From: Megaera polyxenophila
Lineage (GTDB): Bacteria > Pseudomonadota > Alphaproteobacteria > Rickettsiales > Rickettsiaceae
Assembly: GCF_029982035.1 (NCBI RefSeq)
Contig: NZ_CP104166.1
Span: 744,001 to 808,000, forward strand
Length of the DNA stretch: 64,000 bases
Direction: 5' to 3'
The stretch's first letter is position 1; the number at the start of each line of letters is the position of its first letter. A model generated the notes under the pieces. The model was not told where the DNA came from. It saw only the letters and a list, made by a program, of their open reading frames with translations, and did no database searches. A program made the translations under genes and the position numbers. Positions 1-9,109 of this stretch are shown here, one piece after another.

Positions 1-1203
1 TTAATTCGTTACAAGGAAGCCTTAAACGGCGAAAAAGCTATAATCCCTGAAGGTTTTTATCCTGGGGAGTATTTAGCTGTAGTAGGTAAAAAACTAGCAA
101 CAGATTATGGCCATAAACTGCTTGACATGGATGAGAATTCAATGCGTCAGAAGCTCAAAAAAATTGCAGTTTCTGAAATGTTAGAATTAATTAAACTCGA
201 TCTTGGAAAACTAGGTGTTAAACACGATGTCTTTACTTCAGAACAAAGCTTACATGATAATGGTAAAATAGAGGAAGCTGTTGCGATTCTGACTAAAATG
301 GGGTTAATATATCACGGTATTTTACCGCCTCCAAAAGGAAAAATAGATGAAAATTGGCAAGAAAAAGAACAATTATTGCTCAGGTCCTCTAATTATGGCG
401 ACGACCAAGATCGACCTATCCAAAAAAGCGACGGCTCATGGTCTTATCTGGCTGCAGATTTTGCTTACGCCAAGGATAAGATAGATCGAGGTTTTGAGTG
501 TTTAATTTATATACTAGGTGCAGATCATAGCGGTTACGTTAAACGAATAAAAGCTGTCATTGAAGCTCTCAGTCAAGGTAAAGTAAAAAGTGACATTCGC
601 ACTAGTCAGCTTGTTAATTTTGTAAAGGGAACTGAACCAATTAAAATGTCAAAAAGAAGTGGGAATTTCATGACTGTTAGCGATGTAATAAATGATGTGG
701 GTAAAGATATCATCCGCTTTATTATGCTTACCCGTAGAAATGATGTCACATTAGATTTTGATTTTACAAAAGTTAAGGAACAATCAAAAGATAACCCGGT
801 ATTTTATGTACAATACGCCCATGTCCGAGCTAAATCCATTTTAGCAAAAGCAAAAGAAAATATTCCTTCAGCTTATGAAGTTTTTACAAATAGAGAGTTC
901 AATCTTTCGCTTCTTAATTCAGAAGAAGAAATCCAGTTAATTAAACTTCTTGCTTCTTGGCCAAAAATCTTATCGTCATCCGCCATAACACGGGAACCAC
1001 AAAGAATTGCCTATTATTTAATTGATATTGCTTCCAGATTTCATTCTATATGGAATCTTGGCAAAGAAAATAATGATTATCGATTTAATATAGAGGATAA
1101 TCTAGAATTAACAGCTGCAAGATTAGCCTTGGTAGAAAGTATAAGAAAGGTAATAGCTAGTGGATTTGAGCTGATAGGAGTAACTCCTATGGATAAAATG
1201 TAA
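1..1203 (+). CDS. argS: Arginyl-tRNA synthetase, 5' end outside the window
   Basis: Class I aminoacyl-tRNA synthetase that charges tRNA-Arg in the cytosol. The reading frame is open from base 1, so the gene starts left of the window; 400 residues are visible of roughly 570-580 usual for the family. The class I signature is seen as KMSKRSG (KMSK codons at 643-654). It is followed by an all-helical DALR-type anticodon-binding region and a family-typical C-terminus ending in GVTPMDKM. The N-terminal HIGH motif is not in view. The Met at 127 is internal and is not the start. The gene converges on tatD across a long hairpin. Certain as to family. Confidence 0.95.
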   Translation, partial: LIRYKEALNGEKAIIPEGFYPGEYLAVVGKKLATDYGHKLLDMDENSMRQKLKKIAVSEMLELIKLDLGKLGVKHDVFTSEQSLHDNGKIEEAVAILTKMGLIYHGILPPPKGKIDENWQEKEQLLLRSSNYGDDQDRPIQKSDGSWSYLAADFAYAKDKIDRGFECLIYILGADHSGYVKRIKAVIEALSQGKVKSDIRTSQLVNFVKGTEPIKMSKRSGNFMTVSDVINDVGKDIIRFIMLTRRNDVTLDFDFTKVKEQSKDNPVFYVQYAHVRAKSILAKAKENIPSAYEVFTNREFNLSLLNSEEEIQLIKLLASWPKILSSSAITREPQRIAYYLIDIASRFHSIWNLGKENNDYRFNIEDNLELTAARLALVESIRKVIASGFELIGVTPMDKM

Positions 1204-1218
1204 GGAATAATAAATTTT

Positions 1219-1271
1219 GGATAGTTGAGGTTTAACTCTTCATGAAATAAAGAGTTAAACCTCAACTATCC
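1219..1271. terminator. Perfect 22-bp hairpin between convergent argS and tatD
   Basis: Arms 1219-1240 and 1250-1271 are exact reverse complements around a 9-base loop. The right arm runs into the last codons of tatD (stop codon at 1262-1264), so part of the hairpin is coding. It sits between two convergent genes, which suits a bidirectional terminator. There is only a weak T-rich tail on the tatD side and none on the argS side. Confidence 0.6.
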
Positions 1272-2077
1272 TCAATTATCTCATTGGGGAAATTTCTAAA
1301 TTGACAAGCTTTATTAAACAGTGTGAAAAAGTTATCTGTAGTCTGTTTTGCACATTTTTCAAACGTTATCCCTTTTAAATCAGCAATCGCTTCTGTAACA
1401 TATTTTACATAAGAAGGCTCATTTATTTTACCTCTTTTAGGAACTGGTGCAAGATATGGGGAATCAGTTTCGACTAGAAGCCTATCCAAAGGCGTAAATT
1501 TAATAATAGCTCTTAATTCATCAGCATTTTTAAAAGTGACAATTCCAGCAACTGAAATATAAAAACCAATATCTAGTATTTTTCGAGCAAATCTCTCTGA
1601 AGCTGTAAAACAATGGATAAGGCCAGGAAAATTGTAAGTTTTTTTGTATGAAGCTATTATATCATAAGTATCGTCTTCAGCTTCTCTGGTATGAACTATA
1701 ATTGGTAATTTGTTTTCACAAGAGGCTTTAATATGTTCTTCAAAAGATTGTTTCTGAAGTTTGTGCTGCGTAATATCTTTATTATAATAGTAATCTAACC
1801 CTGTTTCCCCTAACCCTATCACTCGATTATTTTTAGCAAGGCTAATTAGTTCCGAAGCACTTATTACTTCCCTTACTTCACTTGGATGGATTCCAACTGA
1901 AGCAAAGACATTTTTATAATTTTCTGCAATAGCCAAAATTTTAGGAAAATCTTCAAGTTTTGTACAGATTGTCTGCATGTAATGTACATTCGATTCAAAC
2001 GCACGTTTAATTATATTATCGTGTGAATCATGCCCTACGAGCATATCTAAATGGCAATGTGAATCTACCAGGACCAT
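1262..2077 (-). CDS. tatD: TatD-family metal-dependent hydrolase
   Basis: Putative metal-dependent deoxyribonuclease of the TatD/YcfH family, a TIM-barrel amidohydrolase-like fold acting in the cytosol. The 271-residue protein shows the N-terminal metal-binding motif DSHCHLD (residues 5-11), GLGETGLDYYY with the metal-ligand Glu, the HTREAEDD segment, the GLIHCFTAS histidine and the ETDSPYLAPVPKRG signature. Length is normal for the family. It lies 10 bases downstream of metG on the same strand, so the two are probably co-transcribed, a pairing common in bacteria. Its 3' end overlaps the hairpin shared with argS. Confidence 0.92.
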   Translation of the reverse strand: MVLVDSHCHLDMLVGHDSHDNIIKRAFESNVHYMQTICTKLEDFPKILAIAENYKNVFASVGIHPSEVREVISASELISLAKNNRVIGLGETGLDYYYNKDITQHKLQKQSFEEHIKASCENKLPIIVHTREAEDDTYDIIASYKKTYNFPGLIHCFTASERFARKILDIGFYISVAGIVTFKNADELRAIIKFTPLDRLLVETDSPYLAPVPKRGKINEPSYVKYVTEAIADLKGITFEKCAKQTTDNFFTLFNKACQFRNFPNEIIEDS

Positions 2078-2087
2078 ATTTTTGCTG

Positions 2088-3626
2088 CTAATTCCTTATT
2101 TCTAACCTTGGAAAAATCGGCAGCGGCTCGCTTATCCTAGTAGAAGGTTTAATGGCAAACTCTTGGGTTAAATGTCTAAAATCACGATTATCCTCTGGAA
2201 CACTAAGTTGGTCTAAAATTTTTGCTGCTGAATCAGGTATAAACGGTTGTATTAAAATGCCAATATATCTAATCGTCTCAACAATTCTATACAAAACTTC
2301 ATTCATTTTAGGAAGATCAGAATTCTTTAGAGCCCATGGTGCTTCCCGATCTATATAAATATTTGATTGTTCAGTTATGTATATAATATGGTCAAGAACA
2401 GCATTAATGTTATAACTTTCCATTTGGATGATAGTATCCTTAACAATATCCTCTAATTGAACAAAAAACGAATCCTGATACATGTTATCTATAAATCTTT
2501 TGGTAACATCTGGCATTTTTTGCCCGCAATTTTTAAAGATAAAAGAACAAGTACGCTGGATCAGATTACCAATTTTATTAGAAAGTTCAGTATTGTTTCT
2601 TTGAACTAAATTATCGTGTGCATAATTCCCGTCATTACCAAATATAACTTCCCTCATCAGGAAATATCTTACCTGATCTTGACCAAAATTCTCAATAAGC
2701 TTAAACGGGTCAATAACGTTACCAAGAGATTTTGATATTTTTTGCCCCTCATTAGTCCACCAACCATGGGCAATAATTGATTTTGGTAAAGGAAGACCGG
2801 CGGCCATCAAAAAAGCCGGCCAATAAACGGCATGAAATCTTAAAATATCCTTACCTACAACATGGGCATCAGCTGGCCAGAATTTGCTGTAATTGCCTGT
2901 CTTATCGGGATAACCAAGAGCTGAGATATAATTCGTTAAAGCATCAAGCCATACATAAATAATATGCTTTTCATTCCCCGGAACAGGAATACCCCATTTA
3001 AAACTAGTTCTTGAAATTGATAAATCCATGAGACCGTTTTTTACAAAGCTTATCACTTCATTTCTTCTGGTTTTAGGTATAATAAATTCAGGATTTGCGT
3101 CGTAAAATTCCAATAACTTATTCTGCCATTTCGATAAAGCAAAAAAATAACTAGGTTCTTCTAACCATTCAACTGGAGCTCCAGTTGGGGCGAAACCTTC
3201 AGGGGTTAATTCAGACTCATCATAAAATGCTTCATCCCGAACGGAATACCAACCAGAGTACTTGCCAAGATACACATCCCCGTTTTCGTATAATCTATTC
3301 CAAAAAGCCTTTACTCCTAACTTGTGCCTCTCTTCGGTAGTTCTAATAAAATCAGAATTTGCAATATTTAATGACTGGAGCAAATTTCTAAAATTTATAG
3401 ACATTTTATCAGTAAATTCCTGAGGAGAAAGGTCATTATTTAGAGCTGATTTTTCAACTTTTTGCCCATGCTCATCAGTACCACTTAAATACCAAACTTC
3501 TTTACCTGCCAATTTCATGAATCTAGCAATTACATCACACGCAAGGCTCGTATAAGCATGACCTATATGAGGAACATCGTTAACATAATATATAGGAGTT
3601 GTAATATAAAATCTGTTATTTGACAC
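2088..3626 (-). CDS. metG: Methionyl-tRNA synthetase, short form
   Basis: Charges tRNA-Met and initiator tRNA with methionine. The 512-residue class I synthetase has the N-terminal ITTPIYYVND...HIGHAY motif, TGTDEHGQK with the connective-domain region, the WLDALTNYISALGYP block and the KISKSLGN form of KMSKS. It ends shortly after the helical anticodon-binding domain and lacks the C-terminal Trbp111-like tRNA-binding domain of longer MetG proteins, which is usual for alphaproteobacteria. First gene of a probable metG-tatD unit. Confidence 0.96.
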   Translation of the reverse strand: MSNNRFYITTPIYYVNDVPHIGHAYTSLACDVIARFMKLAGKEVWYLSGTDEHGQKVEKSALNNDLSPQEFTDKMSINFRNLLQSLNIANSDFIRTTEERHKLGVKAFWNRLYENGDVYLGKYSGWYSVRDEAFYDESELTPEGFAPTGAPVEWLEEPSYFFALSKWQNKLLEFYDANPEFIIPKTRRNEVISFVKNGLMDLSISRTSFKWGIPVPGNEKHIIYVWLDALTNYISALGYPDKTGNYSKFWPADAHVVGKDILRFHAVYWPAFLMAAGLPLPKSIIAHGWWTNEGQKISKSLGNVIDPFKLIENFGQDQVRYFLMREVIFGNDGNYAHDNLVQRNNTELSNKIGNLIQRTCSFIFKNCGQKMPDVTKRFIDNMYQDSFFVQLEDIVKDTIIQMESYNINAVLDHIIYITEQSNIYIDREAPWALKNSDLPKMNEVLYRIVETIRYIGILIQPFIPDSAAKILDQLSVPEDNRDFRHLTQEFAIKPSTRISEPLPIFPRLEIRN

Positions 3627-3700
3627 TTCTTTATCGTTTATTTGGGTTAGAAACGCGTTAATGATAACTAAATTATGTTCTTTTTCAACAATTTTACCTA

Positions 3701-4099
3701 TTAACCTAGTACTTTAGATATCATTTCAACTAAATCAGATTGTGTATAAGGTTTATAAATTATTTGAACTGATTCGTCTGCCAAGTGCTTTTTCAATTCT
3801 TTTTCTTGGCACGGAATACCACTTTGAAAAACAAAAGGAATATTAGCTAGTTTTTTATCTTTCCTAAAAATTTTATATATTCCATAACCGCTTATATCTG
3901 GTAACATAATATCAGATAAAACTAAGCAAATACTATTTGCGTATTTCTTGCCAAGGGAAACAGCTTCTTCAGCATTATGGGCATTTATAACCTTGTATTT
4001 TGTAAAATTGGGGATTACAAGGTTAACTAAAGTATGGCAAATTTTCTCATCATCTACAAATAATATAGCATTTTTTTCTAAAGCAATTTCCTTGTTCAC
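3701..4099 (-). CDS. Stand-alone response-regulator receiver protein
   Basis: A single REC domain of 132 residues with no output domain, like CheY or Spo0F. Visible receiver residues are the acidic pair D16/D17, the phospho-acceptor D63 in LSDIML, the switch residue S93 in FQSG and the conserved K116 in YKP. It would accept phosphate from a histidine kinase and signal by protein contact. It is the last of three same-strand genes: kinase (5788-5078), secreted HAD-like protein (5014-4148), then this regulator. The kinase is the natural candidate partner, but the pairing is inferred from position only. Confidence 0.88.
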   Translation of the reverse strand: MNKEIALEKNAILFVDDEKICHTLVNLVIPNFTKYKVINAHNAEEAVSLGKKYANSICLVLSDIMLPDISGYGIYKIFRKDKKLANIPFVFQSGIPCQEKELKKHLADESVQIIYKPYTQSDLVEMISKVLG

Positions 4100-4147
4100 A
4101 ACTTTCTCTCTGTAGAAATTATAATATGTCCATGCCCTCTCTGACTT

Positions 4148-5014
4148 TCAGTCGGGCTTTATATTTAGCCTAGCTTGTGCTTCATCGTCGCTCAACCATA
4201 TATACTCTTGGGATAAAACCTGAAACTGTTTATCTGCTATATCCTGATTTAATACCTCATTTTTATCTTGGAGTTCAGTATAATGAATACCGAGGTAATT
4301 AATTTCATGATCTTTAAGTATATTTTGTACTGAAGTTAGATTTTTCAATCGATCATCGACAAAAATGATATTTTTGTAATTTTTGTTTAATTGTTTTAAG
4401 AACCCTAAAAGCACCTTTCCTTTATCGGCTTTGTTCGTGAATATAACACGAGAGATGCATTCCGGAAACTCCCCTTTTAATAAATCACCATTATCTTTAA
4501 AATGATACCCAAGAGAGCTCAGGCGGGATAAATGAAGTTCTGCTTCATTCTGAACAATGCCATATTTTCCACTGCTGTTGGCCGTGAATCCGACAACAGC
4601 CATTTTTTTAGAATCAAGTTCATTAACAAAATTTGGCATGTCCAGAGATACCAACTCAACTTTACTAGAAGATAAAATCTGGCTAATTAAATACTCAGCC
4701 ATTGGCACTTTATCCTTACCAAGAGGGATCTCTTTTCCTTGAAAATCTTTAAATATAGCTTTGAAGTGTTTTGAACGATAATTATTTTCTTCACCCGCAT
4801 ATCTCAATACTCTATCTCGCGGTACAAACAGCACATAATCCAAGTCAAATAAAACAAGAGTGTCTTTGCTCTCAAACTGAGAAGTGTATGTTTTAATATC
4901 ATTAACTGAAGATGCTTGTACAATTTCAGCGCTTGCCTCAAAAGCAGAAAGGCCTATTAATACCATTAATCCAATCTTGATGCTCAATTTAATTTCGTTC
5001 AAATAATTTTTCAT
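4148..5014 (-). CDS. Exported HAD-like protein (DUF2608 type)
   Basis: The 288-residue protein begins with a charged start, a hydrophobic core and a likely signal-peptidase site after ASA (residues 27-29), so it is probably periplasmic or secreted. It then shows haloacid-dehalogenase signatures: LFDLDYVLF with the nucleophile/acid pair D57 and D59, a later ADKGKV lysine, and IIFVDDRLKN as the acidic motif IV. It resembles the DUF2608 group seen in intracellular bacteria such as Legionella and Rickettsiales. The substrate is unknown. Its position between a histidine kinase and a receiver gene, all on one strand, suggests joint expression. Phosphatase activity is inferred from the motifs. Confidence 0.75.
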   Translation of the reverse strand: MKNYLNEIKLSIKIGLMVLIGLSAFEASAEIVQASSVNDIKTYTSQFESKDTLVLFDLDYVLFVPRDRVLRYAGEENNYRSKHFKAIFKDFQGKEIPLGKDKVPMAEYLISQILSSSKVELVSLDMPNFVNELDSKKMAVVGFTANSSGKYGIVQNEAELHLSRLSSLGYHFKDNGDLLKGEFPECISRVIFTNKADKGKVLLGFLKQLNKNYKNIIFVDDRLKNLTSVQNILKDHEINYLGIHYTELQDKNEVLNQDIADKQFQVLSQEYIWLSDDEAQARLNIKPD

Positions 5015-5077
5015 CCTTATACAATTTTCTTGAATATTGTAAGATTCACTTGTGTTAATTTATAAGGCTCAAGCTTT

Positions 5078-5788
5078 CTATTTTGATAAAGAAAAACTTA
5101 CACTTGTACCACCTGTCTCATTATTCTTTGCCCAAATTTCCCCGCCATGTGCAACAACAATTTCCTTGCATATAGCAAGACCCAATCCAGAACCTTTAAG
5201 TGATTCATTAATGTTTGATCCTTGCTTAAATGCCTCAAATATACTTCCTAATTCTTTCGATGGTATTCCTACGCCATCATCAATGACTGAAATAACCATG
5301 TTTTTACTATCCACAGTTTTTTCTGAATTAATCTTAACTTTAATATTTTTTGCACGAGAATGCTTTATTGCATTACTTATTAAATTAGACACTAATTGCT
5401 TTATCCAAAATTGATCAATACTAATTTTTATTTCTTTATCTACGCACTCCAAAAATAGGTTTACTGCATTCTTATCAGTAATAAAAAGATTATTTCTTTC
5501 CACTGCATCTTGAATAACCTTTATTATATCGGCTTTTTCAAAATGAAAATTTATATTATTATCGCTAAAATTAGCTAGTTGAAATAATTTCTCTACAATA
5601 TCTTCAAGAGAACAAGCAGATTCAAATATATCATCCATGCATGATTTTTTGGTTTTTTCATCCAGTTTTTCCCAGTTGTTACGAAGATACTCAGCAAGTC
5701 CTTTGATCCCATGGACCGGTGTTCTTAATTCATGGCTAACTTTAGAAAAGAGCGAGGTGCTATTAAAAATTTTCTTAAAATCTTGCAT
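5078..5788 (-). CDS. Soluble histidine kinase without sensor domain
   Basis: A 236-residue kinase core. The HisKA phospho-acceptor is H19 in SHELRTP, followed by the HATPase domain with N box (NLISNAIKHS), G1 box (DDGVGIP), F region (EAFKQG) and G2 box (GSGLGLAICKE). There is no transmembrane segment, PAS or HAMP region ahead of the H box; only 18 residues precede it. It may be a cytosolic kinase fed by a partner, or the remnant of a longer hybrid kinase that has lost its sensor. Downstream on the same strand lie the HAD-like gene and a receiver-only regulator. Confidence 0.87.
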   Translation of the reverse strand: MQDFKKIFNSTSLFSKVSHELRTPVHGIKGLAEYLRNNWEKLDEKTKKSCMDDIFESACSLEDIVEKLFQLANFSDNNINFHFEKADIIKVIQDAVERNNLFITDKNAVNLFLECVDKEIKISIDQFWIKQLVSNLISNAIKHSRAKNIKVKINSEKTVDSKNMVISVIDDGVGIPSKELGSIFEAFKQGSNINESLKGSGLGLAICKEIVVAHGGEIWAKNNETGGTSVSFSLSK

Positions 5789-5880
5789 AAATTAAGATTA
5801 AATTTATTTTGGAAAATAACTAAAGGTAGTGAATCGTAACATACTTAATTTTTACTGTCTATTTTTTATTTTGCCTTAAA

Positions 5881-5910
5881 TTGAATACAAATCAGTAATT
5901 TTGTTATTAT
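5881..5910 (+). promoter_or_regulatory. Possible sigma-70 promoter for map
   Basis: TTGAAT at 5881-5886 and TATTAT at 5905-5910 are separated by 18 bases in the 228-bp gap between the divergent kinase gene and map. In DNA this AT-rich such matches arise easily by chance, so this is only a candidate. Confidence 0.25.
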
Positions 5911-6016
5911 ATTTAACATAAAATTGAAAGCTTAACCATAACTGGTACTAGACTTAATTTTAATAAGCAATTATACTTGCTATCTGCATAATAAAATAAA
6001 TGTTTTACTAAGTAAA

Positions 6017-6808
6017 ATGTCCGTGAAAATTCATAAAGAAAACGATTTTATTAAAATGCGAGCAGCTGGAAAATTAGCTGCGCAAACTCTTGATTTTATT
6101 ACAGATTATGTAAAACCTGGAGTGACCACAAATTATCTTGACAATTTATGCCATGAATTTATCACTTCGAATGGCGGCATACCAGCACCTCTTAACTACA
6201 AAGGCTTTCCTAAATCAATATGCACTTCAGTAAATCACGTAGTGTGCCACGGCATACCTTCGGATAAAAAATTGAAAATAGGTGATATACTTAATATCGA
6301 TGTAACAGTAATATTAGACGACTGGCATGGAGATACCAGCAGAATGTTTTATGTGGGGGAGATAGCTATTAAACCAAAAAGACTTATTCAAATTACTTAC
6401 GAAGCTATGATGATTGGTATAGAAATGATAAAACCGGGAGTAAAACTTGGAGATATCGGTCATGCCATTCAAAAACATGTTGAAAAACATAATTATTCAG
6501 TAGTAAGGGATTATACTGGCCACGGTATTGGTAAGATATTTCACGATGAACCAACAGTCCTTCATTACGGCAAACCTGATACAGGACTTACGTTGAAAGA
6601 AGGGATGTTTTTTACTGTTGAACCTATGGTAAATGCTGGCAGCTATGAAACTATTTTAAGCAAAATAGATGGCTGGACCGTAACTACACGGGATAAATCT
6701 TTATCTGCACAATTTGAGCATACCGTTGGAGTAACTGATAGCGGAGTGGAAATTTTCACACTTTCAGAGAAAAATTTACTATACCCCCCATATGCAAACA
6801 CCAAATGA
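6017..6808 (+). CDS. map: Type I methionine aminopeptidase
   Basis: Removes the N-terminal methionine from new proteins, working after peptide deformylase. The 263-residue protein is a typical short type I enzyme without an N-terminal extension. It shows VNHVVCHGIP, the metal-ligand aspartates in NIDVTVILDDWHGDTSRMF, the active-site histidine in YTGHGIG and the glutamate ligands in FTVEPM and the C-terminal QFEHTVGV. It overlaps the start of radC by 17 bases, so the two are co-transcribed. Two deformylase-type genes (11409 and 27464) lie elsewhere in the window. Confidence 0.96.
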   Translation: MSVKIHKENDFIKMRAAGKLAAQTLDFITDYVKPGVTTNYLDNLCHEFITSNGGIPAPLNYKGFPKSICTSVNHVVCHGIPSDKKLKIGDILNIDVTVILDDWHGDTSRMFYVGEIAIKPKRLIQITYEAMMIGIEMIKPGVKLGDIGHAIQKHVEKHNYSVVRDYTGHGIGKIFHDEPTVLHYGKPDTGLTLKEGMFFTVEPMVNAGSYETILSKIDGWTVTTRDKSLSAQFEHTVGVTDSGVEIFTLSEKNLLYPPYANTK

Positions 6809-7484
6809 GAATTTGCCGCATTATGTTGGGCATAGGAAGCGTCAGAAGGATAAGTTTCTTAAAAATCCTCCGAATAGCTTTAGCGATTATGAACTGATCG
6901 AGTTAATGCTTTTTCAATCAATTCCTAGAAAAGATGTAAAGCCCCTGGCGAAAGAGCTATTAAATAAATTTGGTAATTTAAATAATTTAATTAACACAAG
7001 CAGACAAAAACTATCTGAAGTTAAAGGGGTAAACCAAAACTTTTTCATAAGCCTACAGATAATTAAAGAACTAATGAATAGAGTTCTTATAAACCAAGTT
7101 ATGAATCGGAATATTATTGGCTCATGGGGTGCTTTACTTGAATATTTAAAATTTAATATGGGTAACTTACAGATCGAACAATTCCGTATTTTATTCCTAA
7201 ATAAGAAAAATAGCTTGATAGCTGATGAAATAATGGCAACCGGTACTATTGATCAAACACCTGTTTACCCAAGAGAAATAATAAAAAGAATTTTGGTTCA
7301 CGAGGCCGGAGCAATTATTCTGGTTCATAATCATCCAAGCGGCAGCGCAAAACCTTCTACCTCAGATATTGAATTGACAGTACAAATAGTTAATGCTTGT
7401 AAGACCGTAAATGTAAGTGTACATGATCATGTAATTATCGGCAGGGGTGAGTATTACAGTTTCAAAACAAATATGTTATTATGA
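6792..7484 (+). CDS. radC: RadC-family JAB-domain protein
   Basis: The 230-residue protein has an N-terminal helix-hairpin-helix-like region (FGNLNNLINTS...LSEVKGV) and a C-terminal JAB/MPN metallo-domain with the VHNHPSG motif followed by the SDIELT aspartate. This is the standard RadC architecture. Its role is unsettled despite the DNA-repair name. It begins inside the 3' end of map and its stop overlaps the start of the next gene by 4 bases, indicating a translationally coupled operon. Confidence 0.93.
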   Translation: MQTPNENLPHYVGHRKRQKDKFLKNPPNSFSDYELIELMLFQSIPRKDVKPLAKELLNKFGNLNNLINTSRQKLSEVKGVNQNFFISLQIIKELMNRVLINQVMNRNIIGSWGALLEYLKFNMGNLQIEQFRILFLNKKNSLIADEIMATGTIDQTPVYPREIIKRILVHEAGAIILVHNHPSGSAKPSTSDIELTVQIVNACKTVNVSVHDHVIIGRGEYYSFKTNMLL

Positions 7485-8482
7485 ATTACCTCTTTTGGCT
7501 TCCAATACTTATTTTATCATCCTTTTTATCATCAATAATTCTGGTAAAATGTTTGATAGCCATTATGTCCAAATTTAATATTGTTGATAAACCAAGCGAT
7601 AGAAGGGTTCATTCCAAGACTACTCCAAGAGGAGGTGGGCTAGCATTAGTAATAATATTTTGTTTATTATTACCGACGTTTGAATATGTTTGTTTAGGAG
7701 AATTATATAATTCTGGCAAGATTATCTTAATATTTGCTCCGATTGCCCTGATTTCATTCTTAGATGATATAGTGGAAGTACCGGTATTATTCCGATTATT
7801 GATCCATACAATATGTTCTGTTTTAGCCGTTATGTGGCTTATTCACCCACATAAAATATTACACAGTGAGTTATCACTGCATGTAGATTTGATCATCGGA
7901 TCTTTTGCGTTGTTAACTTTTCTCAATGTCTATAATTTCCTTGATGGAATTGATGGAATAACAGTTTCCGAGTCTATCCATCTTTCTCTAGTAATACTAA
8001 TTCTTTGCTTTATCAAATATGACATTATTCCAAACGTATGGACAATTATTACTGTAGCTTCTATAATTCTCGGGTGGTCATGCGGTTTTATTTTATTTAA
8101 CTGGCAACCGGCCAGTATTTTTATTGGCGATGTAGGAAGCATCAGTCTTGGTTTTATACTCGGTATTTGTTTATTAACTGTTGCTTCTGGGAGCGACAGG
8201 CTATTTGCTGCTTGCGTTATATCATCTTTGTATTATATCGCCGATGGAGGGTTAACCTTATTAATTAGATTAGTAAAAAGAGAAAAAATCTGGCAACCAC
8301 ACTTACAGCACTTTTTCCAAAAAGCTGTAAAAAAAGGTCTCAGCCATAAAGTAGTTGTCCTAAGAATAATAAAATGTAATTTTATTCTTATGCTACTTTC
8401 AATAGGATCCTTATTTTATCCTGTTATTTGCATTATCCTCGGTATATTAACCGTAGGGGTTACTCTAATTAGGTCCGTATAA
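7481..8482 (+). CDS. MraY/WecA-type polyprenyl-phosphate sugar-1-phosphate transferase
   Basis: A multi-pass inner-membrane enzyme of glycosyltransferase family 4, which moves a sugar-1-phosphate from a UDP-sugar to polyprenyl phosphate to start a surface polysaccharide or O-antigen chain. The 333 residues form about ten hydrophobic segments. Signatures seen are HSKTTPRGGGLA near residue 45, the catalytic-type SFLDDIVEVP, NFLDGIDGI and FIGDVGSISLGF. The C-terminus has basic residues with histidines (WQPHLQHFFQKAV), as in the WecA/WbpL side of the family. MraY itself is less likely because of the WecA-like histidine cluster. It is coupled to radC by a 4-base overlap. Confidence 0.88.
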   Translation: MNYLFWLPILILSSFLSSIILVKCLIAIMSKFNIVDKPSDRRVHSKTTPRGGGLALVIIFCLLLPTFEYVCLGELYNSGKIILIFAPIALISFLDDIVEVPVLFRLLIHTICSVLAVMWLIHPHKILHSELSLHVDLIIGSFALLTFLNVYNFLDGIDGITVSESIHLSLVILILCFIKYDIIPNVWTIITVASIILGWSCGFILFNWQPASIFIGDVGSISLGFILGICLLTVASGSDRLFAACVISSLYYIADGGLTLLIRLVKREKIWQPHLQHFFQKAVKKGLSHKVVVLRIIKCNFILMLLSIGSLFYPVICIILGILTVGVTLIRSV

Positions 8483-8483
8483 T

Positions 8484-8792
8484 ATGAAACCCATAATTGA
8501 GAATGTTAATAAAATTATTTATAAAATTTACAAAAACAAAAACCCAGTACTAGCTGAGATAATTATTAATTGGCAAAAAATAGTTGGAGCAAAATATAGT
8601 CACAATACCTTACCACTAAAGATTAGCACTACAAAAGACAAAAAACAGAAAATTAATATCTTAATGGTAGAAGTTAATAATGCTGCTACCTCAGTAGAAA
8701 TAGCTTTTCAACAAGAAATTATTATTGAAAGACTAGCTGTTTATATGGGGTATAAAGCAATAAACAAGATCAGAACTATTGTAAAAATATAA
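8484..8792 (+). CDS. DUF721 (DciA-like) protein
   Basis: A 102-residue protein beginning 1 base after the glycosyltransferase stop. The arrangement of a helical start, then EIIINWQKIVGAKYSHNTLP, a beta strand (INILMVEVNN) and a helix beginning AATSVEIAFQQE is that of the DUF721 family. Some members are DciA, a loader/partner of the replicative helicase DnaB. Rickettsiales lack DnaC, so a DciA-type role is reasonable, but the assignment rests on fold-level resemblance only. Confidence 0.65.
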   Translation: MKPIIENVNKIIYKIYKNKNPVLAEIIINWQKIVGAKYSHNTLPLKISTTKDKKQKINILMVEVNNAATSVEIAFQQEIIIERLAVYMGYKAINKIRTIVKI

Positions 8793-8797
8793 TTACC

Positions 8798-9109
8798 ATG
8801 ATAAACGATAAAGACTTCGCAAAAGAAGTAACTAGAATAATTAACCTTATTGCAAAAACAATTGAGGATAATGATATAACAGGAAATATAGATGTTGATG
8901 TTAATGGAGATATATTGAATATTACTACGCAATCTGGTATATTTGTTCTCAATAAGCAAGCATCGGTAAAAGAAATCTGGCTTTCTTCACCGGTTAGCGG
9001 TCCTTACCACTTCTTACATGATGGTAAATCATGGAAATCCAAATCAGGAAAAGAGTTGTTTAGTGTTTTATCTAAAGATTTAGATATTCAGATTAAGGAT
9101 TTATTATGA
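8798..9109 (+). CDS. cyaY: Frataxin-like iron donor CyaY
   Basis: A 103-residue frataxin-family protein thought to regulate or feed iron to Fe-S cluster assembly. It has the acidic first helix (INLIAKTIEDND), the strand NIDVDVNGDILNITT and the family signature region LNKQASVKEIWLSSPVSGPYHF, followed by W-containing strands. Length is normal. It lies between the DUF721 gene and an ABC exporter in one tight same-strand run. The ferredoxins at 38273 and 43738 are likely users of Fe-S assembly. Confidence 0.9.
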   Translation: MINDKDFAKEVTRIINLIAKTIEDNDITGNIDVDVNGDILNITTQSGIFVLNKQASVKEIWLSSPVSGPYHFLHDGKSWKSKSGKELFSVLSKDLDIQIKDLL

